DNA of 6,217 nt from JANMDR01 sp031376425 (lineage in GTDB: Bacteria > Pseudomonadota > Gammaproteobacteria > Burkholderiales > Usitatibacteraceae). Under the pieces are notes generated by a model. That model saw nothing but the letters and a program-made list of their open reading frames with translations. It did no database searches and was not told the origin of the DNA. Position 1 is the first letter of the stretch. Each line of letters begins with the position of its first letter. This document shows, piece by piece, positions 1-6,217 of this stretch. The translations under genes and the position numbers were made by a program. The stretch is from NCBI GenBank assembly GCA_031376425.1, contig JANMDR010000158.1, positions 1-6,217 on the forward strand, written 5' to 3'.

Positions 1-34
1 TCGTTGCGATCAACCACCCCGTCCCTGCGGGCCA

Positions 35-50
35 CCCCTCCACGGAGGGG
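35..50. repeat. GC-rich inverted repeat
   Basis: CCCCTCC (35-41) and GGAGGGG (44-50) are perfect reverse complements separated by two bases, so a realistic stem has six pairs and a four-base loop. No T-tract follows on the + strand (AATTGAGC), so it does not read as a forward terminator. It belongs to the first module copy of the surrounding repeat and is missing from the second copy. Confidence 0.55.
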
Positions 51-145
51 AATTGAGCGCGGATTATTACCCACCGATATTTGCAAGAATGGGCACCACC
101 CCCGTACCGCTCATTTGGCAAACCCAGCGGGTGTGCTTTTCTTTG

Positions 146-180
146 GTTACTTTCTTTTTGCACAAGCAAAAGAAAGTGAC
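146..180. repeat. Long A/T-rich hairpin in the intergenic repeat
   Basis: The left arm 146-158 (GTTACTTTCTTTT) pairs with the right arm 168-180 (AAAAGAAAGTGAC) over 13 positions with a single G-T wobble. Inside, G160-C161 can pair with G166-C167 around an ACAA loop, leaving T159 bulged. The motif (GGTTACTTTCTTTT, spacer, AAAAGAAAGT) resembles hairpins I have seen repeatedly between genes in proteobacteria, and it is a common source of spurious short ORF predictions. There is no T-tract after the stem, so a terminator role is not supported. Its function is unknown. Confidence 0.6.
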
Positions 181-327
181 TTGCTGGCGTCAACCACGCC
201 ACGGTGGATGAACGCATAGTGCCGATTATTACAGACCGCTGGCGAGCGCTGTGTTGCGTTGATCAAGAAATTGAGCCTGTGATTAGTAGACTGAACCATA
301 ACCGAACTCAGGACGGGTAGGGTAAAC

Positions 328-354
328 TTGGATAAACTGGATACGCAATATAGT
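328..354 (+). promoter_or_regulatory. Weak candidate promoter upstream of the crotonase gene
   Basis: TTGGAT (328-333) and TATAGT (349-354) resemble sigma-70 -35 and -10 boxes. The 15-base spacer is shorter than the preferred 16-18, which lowers confidence. A start near 361 would leave a leader of about 25 bases before the ATG at 386. This is the best match I saw in 233-385, a stretch that otherwise shows nothing recognisable apart from a TTGATCAA palindrome at 259-266. Confidence 0.2.
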
Positions 355-385
355 TAATCCACCTCCACCCAAACATTACTCAACC

Positions 386-1171
386 ATGCCAAACCAAACC
401 GTAATCTACGAAGTAAACCAAGCCATTGCCACCATCACCTTAAACCGTCCGCAGCAGTTAAACGCGATGGATCATGACATGATGTTGGCGATGCGTGATG
501 CGCTTACACAGGCGCAGGACGACACAATTCGCGTGGTGATTATTCGCGGGGCAGGTAGAGCGTTTATGGCGGGGGGGGACGTGGCTACTTTTGCGGCGCG
601 GATTGATGAATTATCGGCATTGTTACCTAGAGAAATTGGGCTATTTCATGAATCTATTGCGCTCATCAGGGCTTTAAAAAAGCCGGTAATCGCCAGTGTG
701 CATGGTGCCTGTGCGGGCGGGGGCTTATCGCTCATGTTGGCGTGTGATCTTGCCATTGCCGCGCAAAGCGCACGGTTCACCATGGCTTATGCCAATATCG
801 CGACATCGCCTGACGGTGGCGCAAGTTTCTTTTTACCCCGTGTGGTGGGCGCGCGTCGCGCCATGGAATTAATGTTGTTGGCGGATAAGTTTGATGCAGA
901 CGCTGCGCAGCGGTTAGGCATTGTTAATGCCGTCGTAGCTGATGATGCCTTGGCTGCGCAAACGGCGACATTGGCGGCACGTTTGAGCGTGGGACCTACT
1001 CATGCCTATGCCAATACCAAGGCCTTGATTGGTGCTAGTTTTGAGCGTGATTTAGGGGCGCAACTGCATGCGGAAATGTTGGCCTTTGCTGACTGCGCTA
1101 CGGGCGCTGATTTTAAAGAAGGTGTAAAGGCCTTTGTGGAAAAGCGGACGCCGACCTTTGAGGGGGCTTAG
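386..1171 (+). CDS. Enoyl-CoA hydratase/isomerase family protein (crotonase superfamily)
   Basis: This 261-residue protein has the usual length and order of a single-domain crotonase. Visible are the N-terminal LNRPQQLNAM (19-28), the first oxyanion-hole segment AGGD (62-65), the second segment HGACAGGG (106-113), then ACDLAIAAQSARF and SPDGG..FLPRVVG (141-155). The family binds acyl-CoA thioesters in the cytoplasm and stabilises an enolate in the oxyanion hole. By my hand alignment to rat mitochondrial hydratase, the two catalytic glutamates (Glu144 and Glu164) are Ser115 and Tyr135 here, so classical 2-enoyl-CoA hydration is doubtful. The PDGG motif with Asp143 recalls PaaG-type isomerases and related hydratase-like proteins. 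ATG 386 is the first start after an in-frame TAA at 323, but no Shine-Dalgarno is evident. A run of eight G at 571-578 encodes the oxyanion motif. Superfamily is certain; substrate and reaction are not. The neighbours are unrelated and give no pathway clue. Confidence 0.92.
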   Translation: MPNQTVIYEVNQAIATITLNRPQQLNAMDHDMMLAMRDALTQAQDDTIRVVIIRGAGRAFMAGGDVATFAARIDELSALLPREIGLFHESIALIRALKKPVIASVHGACAGGGLSLMLACDLAIAAQSARFTMAYANIATSPDGGASFFLPRVVGARRAMELMLLADKFDADAAQRLGIVNAVVADDALAAQTATLAARLSVGPTHAYANTKALIGASFERDLGAQLHAEMLAFADCATGADFKEGVKAFVEKRTPTFEGA

Positions 1172-1347
1172 TAAATTGCGCCTAGCAGCCTGCACCAAGC
1201 GCCAGTACCACGTGGCCTGCACCAAACAGCCTGTCGGAGCGTCGTCTAGTGGGCTTAAATTGTTACAAAATGATGTGCTTTTCTGATTTTTTCGCATTAT
1301 TTTCAAGCAATTAGCGCAAATTTAGCCAAGTATTGTGCGCCGCAACA
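1172..1347. other. Gene-free spacer with short direct repeat
   Basis: No credible coding sequence lies here on either strand; the minus-strand frame across it mostly overlaps the crotonase gene antisense and has no recognisable domain. An 11-base direct repeat, GCCTGCACCAA, occurs at 1188-1198 and 1215-1225, with a partial third copy of its left part (CAGCCTG) at 1227-1233. A CCACGTGG palindrome sits at 1208-1215. The composition turns A/T-rich from about 1256. I see no convincing terminator for the upstream gene. Confidence 0.4.
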
Positions 1348-1356
1348 TGGTACAAT
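1348..1356 (+). promoter_or_regulatory. Extended -10 promoter of typA
   Basis: TGG followed by TACAAT (1351-1356) matches the extended -10 pattern TGn-TAtAAT with one mismatch in the hexamer. There is no good -35 at 17 bases (AAGTAT), which is tolerated when TGn is present. Transcription would start near 1363, giving a leader of about 40 bases before the typA ATG at 1403. This also argues against the longer reading frame that opens with TTG at 1358, which would start inside the promoter. Confidence 0.45.
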
Positions 1357-1402
1357 TTTGGGTTGTGTACTTCGCTCAAACATTGCTCAAAGAAAGCCTT
1401 AC

Positions 1403-3217
1403 ATGCCGCGCGCTCTCCGAAATATTGCCATCATCGCCCACGTTGACCACGGTAAAACTACCTTGGTTGATAAATTATTGCATCAAGCTGGCACTTTTGC
1501 CGCGCACCAACACATTGCCGAACGGGTAATGGATTCCAATGATTTGGAAAAAGAGCGTGGTATTACTATTTTGGCGAAAAACACGGCGGTAGATTTTGAA
1601 GGTGTGCATATCAACATCGTCGATACCCCCGGCCACGCCGATTTTGGTGGTGAAGTTGAGCGCGTATTGTCGATGGTGGATGGCGTGTTATTGCTGGTGG
1701 ATGCCGTTGAAGGCCCTATGCCACAAACGCGTTTTGTAACCAAAAAAGCACTGGCGCTTGGCTTAAAGCCGATTGTGGTGATTAACAAAATTGATCGCGA
1801 AGGCTCGCGTCCTGATTGGGTGCTTAATCACACGTTTGAATTGATGGATAAATTGGGCGCGACTGAAGAGCAGCTTGATTTCCCAGTGGTATACGCGTCT
1901 GCTTTGAACGGCTGGGCAACAACAGATTTAACTAAAAAGCCAAGCGATATGCGCGCGCTTTTTGAAACTATTTTGAAGCATGTTCCAGTGCCGTTCTGCG
2001 ATCAGTCTGGCTCCTTGCAATTACAAATTTCAGCCTTGGATTATTCCACCTATGTGGGCCGTATCGGCATTGGCCGTGTACGTCGCGGTACGGTAAAATC
2101 AGGCCAAGAAGTTATCGTTTTGGGTGCTGATAAAGTGCCGAAACGCGCCAGAATCAACCAAGTACAAAGCTTTCAGGGCTTGAGCAAAGTGCCGATGGAA
2201 TTTGCCGAAGCGGGCGAAATTGTGATGATCAATGGTGTTGATGATCTTTCGATTGGCTGCACCATTGCGTCTACCGAAAATCCAGAAGCATTGCCGGTTT
2301 TAGGTGTGGATGAGCCAACGTTGAACATGACGTTTCAGGTAAATACCTCACCGCTTGCTGGTCAAGAAGGCAAGTTCGTTACCAGCCGCCAAATTCGTGA
2401 GCGTTTAGATAAAGAGCTACTCGTTAACGTGGCCTTGCGCGTTGAAGAAACGGGTGATACCGATAGTTTCCTCGTCTCAGGTCGCGGCGAATTGCACCTC
2501 ACTATTTTGCTTGAAACCATGCGCCGCGAAGGCTATGAATTGGCAGTGGGTAAGCCACGGGTATTGTTTAAAGACATCAATGGCGAGCGTTGCGAGCCTT
2601 ATGAAATGTTGACCTTGGACGTTGAAGAAACCCACCAAGGGCCGGTCATGGAAGCGATTGGTACACGTCGTGGCGATATGCAAGATATGGTGCCGGATGG
2701 TCGTGGTCGAGTTCGTCTTGACTACCGTATTCCTGCGCGTGGCCTGATTGGTTTCCAATCAGAATTCATGAACCTCACCCGTGGCACGGGTATTAAGAGC
2801 CATGTATTCGATGAATACGCCCCCGTGCGTGGCGATATGCCTTCGCGTCGTAATGGCGTGCTAATTTCTGCCGAAAAAGGCGAAGCAGTGGCCTATGCAC
2901 TATGGAAGTTGCAAGACCGTGGCCGTATGTTTGTGTCCCCCGGTGAGCGTTTGTATGAAGGCATGGTCATTGGCGTAAATAGCCGCGATAATGATTTAGT
3001 GGTAAATCCAATTAAAGGCAAACAGCTCACCAACGTGCGTTCTTCAGGCACTGACGAAGCGGTAGCCTTGGTACCGCCAATTCAAATTTCGCTAGAAAGC
3101 GCGATTGAGTTTATCGATGACGATGAATTGGTTGAAATCACGCCGAAGAATATCCGCATTCGTAAGCGTTTCTTGATTGAGCATGAGCGCAAGAAAGCTT
3201 CACGCGAAGCGGCGTAG
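1403..3217 (+). CDS. typA: Ribosome-binding GTPase BipA/TypA
   Basis: This 604-residue translational GTPase matches the family length of about 605-615. It binds the 70S ribosome in the cytoplasm like EF-G and LepA, and in enterobacteria it helps 50S assembly and growth at low temperature or under stress. The GTPase domain (about 1-200) shows every G motif: AHVDHGKTT (12-20), RGIT (52-55), DTPGH (74-78), NKID (128-131) and SAL (166-168). Next come the beta-barrel domain II (about 203-300), domain III (about 305-385), domain V (about 390-480) and the BipA-specific C-terminal domain (from about 485, RRNGVLISAEKGEA onward). I chose ATG 1403, giving MPRALRNIAIIAHVDHGKTT, because homologues begin like this. 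The frame also allows TTG at 1358, but that adds 15 unconserved residues and overlaps the likely -10 box. A purine-rich AAAGAAAG (1389-1396) may serve as a weak ribosome binding site. An upstream promoter and a strong downstream terminator suggest a single-gene transcript. Confidence 0.97.
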   Translation: MPRALRNIAIIAHVDHGKTTLVDKLLHQAGTFAAHQHIAERVMDSNDLEKERGITILAKNTAVDFEGVHINIVDTPGHADFGGEVERVLSMVDGVLLLVDAVEGPMPQTRFVTKKALALGLKPIVVINKIDREGSRPDWVLNHTFELMDKLGATEEQLDFPVVYASALNGWATTDLTKKPSDMRALFETILKHVPVPFCDQSGSLQLQISALDYSTYVGRIGIGRVRRGTVKSGQEVIVLGADKVPKRARINQVQSFQGLSKVPMEFAEAGEIVMINGVDDLSIGCTIASTENPEALPVLGVDEPTLNMTFQVNTSPLAGQEGKFVTSRQIRERLDKELLVNVALRVEETGDTDSFLVSGRGELHLTILLETMRREGYELAVGKPRVLFKDINGERCEPYEMLTLDVEETHQGPVMEAIGTRRGDMQDMVPDGRGRVRLDYRIPARGLIGFQSEFMNLTRGTGIKSHVFDEYAPVRGDMPSRRNGVLISAEKGEAVAYALWKLQDRGRMFVSPGERLYEGMVIGVNSRDNDLVVNPIKGKQLTNVRSSGTDEAVALVPPIQISLESAIEFIDDDELVEITPKNIRIRKRFLIEHERKKASREAA

Positions 3218-3233
3218 TTTTATTGAGTTTTAA

Positions 3234-3270
3234 GCAAAAAGGCGGATGTATTCCGCCTTTTTGCATTTTT
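3234..3270 (+). terminator. Intrinsic terminator after typA
   Basis: A perfect 13-pair stem is formed by 3234-3246 (GCAAAAAGGCGGA) and 3252-3264 (TCCGCCTTTTTGC) with a five-base loop. The GC core GGCGGA/TCCGCC is followed by T5, then GCA and another T run (3266-3270). It begins 16 bases after the typA stop codon. The A5 run preceding the core gives the minus strand the same layout, so it could stop transcription from both sides. Confidence 0.9.
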
Positions 3271-3320
3271 GCACCGTAAAATAATGGACGTTCCAGAATG
3301 TATCAATTAAACGATTACAG

Positions 3321-4772
3321 ATGACTGATTCTACGATACTCATTATTTTGCTGTTTGCAGTATGTGCCTTGCTATTACTGATTGCCATCATGCTGTGGCT
3401 ATCGCTAAGCGCACGCACCGAGATGCGCACTCTGCCGCTGACCTTAGATGCATCCGTAAGTGCCAAGCAAGATGGCCTGCTCAATAAAATGGTGGTGCAG
3501 GTAGGTGATGGCTTTGCTAAGCAAACTGAACGCATTAGTAATAGCCAGAGTGATTCCGGTGAGCGGCTGCGCAGCGCGGTTAACGAAGAATTACAGCGCC
3601 AACGCGCCAGTATTGTGGCCTTGGCGCTGGAGCAAACCAATAATTTATCAGCTAATAGAGAAGAGCTAGGGCGGCAATTGATGGGGCTTTCCAGCCAATT
3701 GAGCGCCAAGCAAGACGCGCTAAAAACCGAGATGCTCGGCGGCACTCTAGAACGTATTGCCGAACAAAGTCGCTTGCAGCAAGAACTGATTCAAACCACA
3801 TTGCGTGATGCCACCTTGCGTATTAATGGCTCGATAGAAAATTTAACGGTTTCCGTGGATAAACGCCTCGCTGAAATTGCGGGTAAGGTCAGCGAGCGTT
3901 TGGATGAAGGCTTCAAGAAAACCAACGACACCTTTGTGAACGTCATGGCGCGTTTGGCCACCATCGACGAAGCCCAAAAGAAAATAGATGGCTTAACCAC
4001 CAATGTAGTGAGCTTGCAGCAATTGCTGGGCGACAAACGCTCGCGCGGAGCCTTGGGTGAAATGCAGCTTGAGCAATTGGTAAGAAATATGCTGGCTGAA
4101 AACTGTTTTGAGTTTCAATATAGTTTTGCCACCCACGGCGTGGATGTACGCGCCGATTGTGTGCTGAAGTTGCCTGAGCCGGTAGGCATGATTGCGATTG
4201 ACTCAAAATTTCCGCTAGAAAATTATGAGCGTATGATTGCTGCCGAAGTGGCGGGAGTGCCTGATAAAACCATTACCAGTACCTTTAAATCAGATGTGCG
4301 TAGGCATATTGACGCCATCGCCAGCAAGTATATTATTGCCAATGTGACCAGTGATGGTGCGGTGATGTTTGTGCCTGCCGAAGCCGTGTTTGCAGAGATA
4401 CACGCCTACCACCGCGACATAGTAGAATACGCGCAAAATAAGCGGATTTGGATCGCCTCGCCAACCACCTTAATGGCGATTTTAAACACCACTCGCGCGG
4501 TGCTAAAAGATGTGGAAACGCGTAAGCAAATCCATGTTATTAAGGATGAGCTTGGCAAGCTGGGTAAAGAGTTTGGCCGCTTTGATGAGCGCATGCGCAA
4601 GCTGGCGGATCATATTCGTCAAGCCAATGATGATGTAAAAGATGTAAGCGTGACGAGCGATAAAATTAGTAAGCGTTTTGCATCCATTGAACGGGTTGAG
4701 ATTGATGCAGCGAGCAGTAAAGCTGTAGGAACGACCGCTAGTGCGGGCGGCACCCTACCTGGCTTGGAGTGA
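3321..4772 (+). CDS. rmuC: DNA recombination protein RmuC homologue
   Basis: The product has 483 residues, close to the 475 of E. coli RmuC, the family founder, found as a factor limiting recombination at inverted repeats. Residues 5-27 form one hydrophobic transmembrane helix, so the protein is probably anchored in the inner membrane with the rest in the cytoplasm. A long heptad-rich coiled-coil region (about 45-235) follows. The conserved RmuC domain (about 240-430) contains RGALGE (242-247), Asp279 in ADCVLKLP, and IDSKFP with Asp294 and Lys296; this D...DxK layout fits the proposed PD-(D/E)XK nuclease-like fold. FVPAEAVF (350-357) and SPTTLMAIL (380-388) are also family-typical. The C-terminal tail (about 463-483) is low-complexity. 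ATG 3321 is the first start after an in-frame TAA at 3282 and places the membrane helix at the N terminus, though no clear Shine-Dalgarno is seen. TAAAAT at 3277-3282 could be a -10 box, but it lacks a good -35. The biochemical activity of the family remains largely inferred. Confidence 0.95.
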   Translation: MTDSTILIILLFAVCALLLLIAIMLWLSLSARTEMRTLPLTLDASVSAKQDGLLNKMVVQVGDGFAKQTERISNSQSDSGERLRSAVNEELQRQRASIVALALEQTNNLSANREELGRQLMGLSSQLSAKQDALKTEMLGGTLERIAEQSRLQQELIQTTLRDATLRINGSIENLTVSVDKRLAEIAGKVSERLDEGFKKTNDTFVNVMARLATIDEAQKKIDGLTTNVVSLQQLLGDKRSRGALGEMQLEQLVRNMLAENCFEFQYSFATHGVDVRADCVLKLPEPVGMIAIDSKFPLENYERMIAAEVAGVPDKTITSTFKSDVRRHIDAIASKYIIANVTSDGAVMFVPAEAVFAEIHAYHRDIVEYAQNKRIWIASPTTLMAILNTTRAVLKDVETRKQIHVIKDELGKLGKEFGRFDERMRKLADHIRQANDDVKDVSVTSDKISKRFASIERVEIDAASSKAVGTTASAGGTLPGLE

Positions 4773-4795
4773 TTTTTTAAGATTTAATACTGCAA

Positions 4796-4818
4796 AGATG
4801 CCCTAAATACGGGCATTT
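4796..4818 (+). terminator. Weak candidate terminator after rmuC
   Basis: ATGCCC (4798-4803) pairs with GGGCAT (4811-4816) around a seven-base loop, and the stem extends by a G-T and an A-T pair. The T run after it is only three bases, so termination may be inefficient and the downstream gene could receive some read-through. It lies between the rmuC stop codon and the ribosome binding site of the next gene. Confidence 0.4.
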
Positions 4819-4843
4819 CCAGTGTGTTGAAATTTTATGTTTA

Positions 4844-4850
4844 GAGGAGA
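4844..4850 (+). promoter_or_regulatory. Strong Shine-Dalgarno for the oligopeptidase gene, fixing a GTG start
   Basis: GAGGAGA lies six to seven bases before GTG 4856 and is the only textbook ribosome binding site in the window. An in-frame TAA (4853-4855) stands directly before the GTG, so no longer version of the protein is possible. Together with the signal peptide that follows, this fixes the non-ATG start. Confidence 0.85.
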
Positions 4851-4855
4851 TTTAA

Positions 4856-6217
4856 GTGAGAAAGAGTATCATTAAAAATAGTAGCGGATTTGGTAATAAA
4901 CTGATCATCGCGGCGCTGTGTAGTGGCGCTTTTTTAAGTGCGTATGCACAAACAGTGCAGCCAACGGCAGCAACGAAGGCAGCAACAGCAGCAGAGCAAG
5001 CTGCAGCGCCAGCACCTGCGCCAAGCCGCCCGCTCACCCCTGAGGAAAGTGAACTCATGGAAAGATTAAAAAAACGTGCCGACGCGCAAATTGAAGCTGG
5101 GCGCAAGGCAGTGCTCATTACTTATCCCGATACTAAAAAAGGCACGCAAACCGATAGCTATCACGGCACCACTATCGCGGACCCCTACCGTTGGTTAGAA
5201 GACGATAACGCAGCCGACACCAAAGCTTGGGTGACTACGCAAAACGCGCTCACCAATAAGCACTTAGCTGGTATTGCTAATCGCGAAGCGATTCGTAAAA
5301 ATTTTACCAAGCTCTATAATTTTGAGAAATACTCTTTACCCTACCAAGAAGGCGGCAAGTATTTTTGGACAAAAAATGATGGCCTACAACAACAAGCCGT
5401 TGTTTACACCGCACCCAGCTTAAAGGCCAAGCCCACTGTGGCACTTGATCCCAATGGGTTCTCAAAAGACGGCACAGTCGCACTTAGCGGTATGTCGGTA
5501 AGCCGCAATGGCCGCTATATTGCCTATGGCACCTCCAGCGGTGGTTCGGATTGGCAAGAGTGGCAAGTGCGTGATTTAACCACTGGTAAAAACTTAACGG
5601 ACACCCTAAAGTGGGTGAAGTTTTCTAGTGCCGAATGGACTGCAGATAACAAAGGTTTTTTCTACAGCCGCTATGATGCCCCCAAGGCTGGCGCTGCCTT
5701 AACGGAAGGTAATTTTTATCAAAAGCTGTACTACCATAAGCTCAATACACCACAATCGGCCGACGTATTGGTATTCGAAAATAAAGATAAAAAGGAATGG
5801 GGTTTTAGCCCGTCGGTAACGGAAGATGGCAATACGCTATTTATCAATGTTTGGGCAGGTTCTGGTCGCAAAAACGGCCTGTTTTTTGCACCCCTTAAAA
5901 ATAAGGGCTATGACGCTACCAGCGCACCTAAATTTAGCGCTATCACCACCACGTTTGACGCTGAATATAGTCTATTTGGCACCAACGGCAACACCGCATG
6001 GATTAAAACCGATAAAGACGCCCCAAAGGGTCGGGTAATCGCGATTGATTTTGCCAGCCAGCCAGTTGATACCATGCTCGCCCGCGCAGCTACCGTGATC
6101 GCCGAAGGTAAGGATGCGCTAACGGGTGTGAGTGCTGTTGGCGGCAAAATTATTGCGCAGTATTTAAATGACGCGGCAACCCTAGTGCGTACCCACAAGC
6201 TTGATGGTGCCGTGCTT
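4856..6217 (+). CDS. Exported prolyl oligopeptidase (S9 family), N-terminal part, cut by window end
   Basis: An open frame of 454 codons from GTG 4856 runs off the window without a stop. The first residues are basic (MRKSIIK), followed by a hydrophobic stretch (16-29) and AYA-Q at 29-32. This is a classical Sec signal peptide with likely cleavage after Ala31, which suggests a periplasmic or secreted enzyme. Residues 36-59 form an Ala/Pro/Thr-rich linker and 60-84 a charged, probably helical segment. The S9 N-terminal region starts near 90 (YPDTKKG...DSYHGTTIADPYRWLEDD, 90-117) and continues into the beta-propeller with typical phrases such as MSVSRNGRYIAYGTSSGGSDW and WTADNKGFFYSRYD. Family enzymes cut short peptides, usually after proline, with a C-terminal alpha/beta hydrolase Ser-Asp-His triad. 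That domain should lie beyond position 6217, since members are typically about 700 residues, so activity cannot be judged here. No gene symbol is given because specificity within S9 is not visible. Confidence 0.93.
   Translation, partial: MRKSIIKNSSGFGNKLIIAALCSGAFLSAYAQTVQPTAATKAATAAEQAAAPAPAPSRPLTPEESELMERLKKRADAQIEAGRKAVLITYPDTKKGTQTDSYHGTTIADPYRWLEDDNAADTKAWVTTQNALTNKHLAGIANREAIRKNFTKLYNFEKYSLPYQEGGKYFWTKNDGLQQQAVVYTAPSLKAKPTVALDPNGFSKDGTVALSGMSVSRNGRYIAYGTSSGGSDWQEWQVRDLTTGKNLTDTLKWVKFSSAEWTADNKGFFYSRYDAPKAGAALTEGNFYQKLYYHKLNTPQSADVLVFENKDKKEWGFSPSVTEDGNTLFINVWAGSGRKNGLFFAPLKNKGYDATSAPKFSAITTTFDAEYSLFGTNGNTAWIKTDKDAPKGRVIAIDFASQPVDTMLARAATVIAEGKDALTGVSAVGGKIIAQYLNDAATLVRTHKLDGAVL

Larger units (their letters stand above)
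10..232. repeat. Composite intergenic repeat: two diverged module copies flanking a hairpin
   Basis: Two related segments lie in the same orientation. The first (about 10-70) and second (about 190-232) both begin TCAACCAC (10-17 and 190-197), continue with CCACGG (40-45 and 199-204) and end GATTATTAC (62-70 and 224-232). The order of these shared blocks is kept. The first copy carries about 20 extra bases between the first two blocks, including a GC-rich hairpin. Between the copies sits the long hairpin at 146-180. No credible gene is present in 1-385: the open frame across 4-219 has a repeat-driven, low-quality translation with no recognisable domain. I infer a dispersed, non-coding intergenic element of the kind common in proteobacterial genomes. 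Its true left edge may lie before position 1. Confidence 0.55.

Noticed and set aside
146..180. The long hairpin as an intrinsic terminator
   Set aside because: The stem is A/T-rich without a GC core next to a T-tract, and no U-run follows on either side in the right place.
4..219. A 71-codon open frame in the upstream intergenic region
   Set aside because: It runs straight through the hairpins and repeat modules, has no ribosome binding site or domain, and translates repeat sequence of a kind that commonly produces spurious short ORFs.
1052..1306. An 84-codon minus-strand frame over the crotonase 3' end and spacer
   Set aside because: More than a third lies antisense to a conserved gene, the translation shows no domain, and no ribosome binding site or promoter was noticed for it.
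3230..3745. A 171-codon minus-strand frame antisense to rmuC
   Set aside because: It overlaps the well-supported rmuC N-terminal coding region and the typA terminator. Its Ser/Leu-rich composition is typical of an antisense shadow frame, and no domain is recognisable.
4837..4875. ATG opening a 12-codon frame (MFRGDLSEKEYH) over the oligopeptidase start, as a possible leader peptide
   Set aside because: It lacks its own ribosome binding site, overlaps the Shine-Dalgarno of the real gene, and shows no attenuator-like codon runs or paired hairpins.
1..6217. A novel defence, mobile or biosynthetic system
   Set aside because: All four genes belong to common chromosomal families with full-length conserved domains where complete, and no accessory-type genes, att sites, CRISPR repeats or toxin-antitoxin pairs are visible.

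Overview
The window looks like a chromosomal housekeeping stretch from a proteobacterium, most likely a betaproteobacterium. The best clue is the full-length BipA/TypA GTPase, whose wording (for example ATEEQLDFPVVYAS) resembles Burkholderiales/Neisseriales proteins as I remember them; this was not searched. Base composition is moderate by eye, and all four genes lie on the + strand with similar codon use. I see no transposase, integrase, phage gene, CRISPR array, tRNA or rRNA.

Layout. Positions 1-385 hold no credible gene. They contain an intergenic repeat: two diverged copies of a module (about 10-70 and 190-232) flank a long A/T-rich hairpin (146-180), with a GC-rich hairpin inside the first copy (35-50). 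Positions 386-1171 encode a crotonase-superfamily protein (enoyl-CoA hydratase/isomerase type) that lacks both canonical hydratase glutamates. Positions 1172-1402 are a gene-free spacer with a short direct repeat and, near its end, an extended -10 promoter that fits the next gene. Positions 1403-3217 encode BipA/TypA, followed at once by a strong intrinsic terminator (3234-3270). Positions 3321-4772 encode RmuC, a membrane-anchored coiled-coil protein with a PD-(D/E)XK-like domain. A weaker hairpin follows (4796-4818). From 4856 to the window edge runs the N-terminal 454 codons of an exported S9 prolyl oligopeptidase, with a GTG start, a strong Shine-Dalgarno and a clear signal peptide; its catalytic C-terminal domain lies outside the window.

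The four genes do not look like one operon or one pathway. They cover acyl-CoA metabolism, translation/ribosome stress, genome maintenance and periplasmic peptide cleavage. The terminator after typA and the promoter before it suggest mostly separate transcription units. I found no convincing undescribed system. The points most worth a second look are the composite intergenic repeat, the G8 homopolymer lying on the crotonase oxyanion-hole motif, the missing crotonase glutamates, and the unusual linker between signal peptide and propeller domain of the oligopeptidase.
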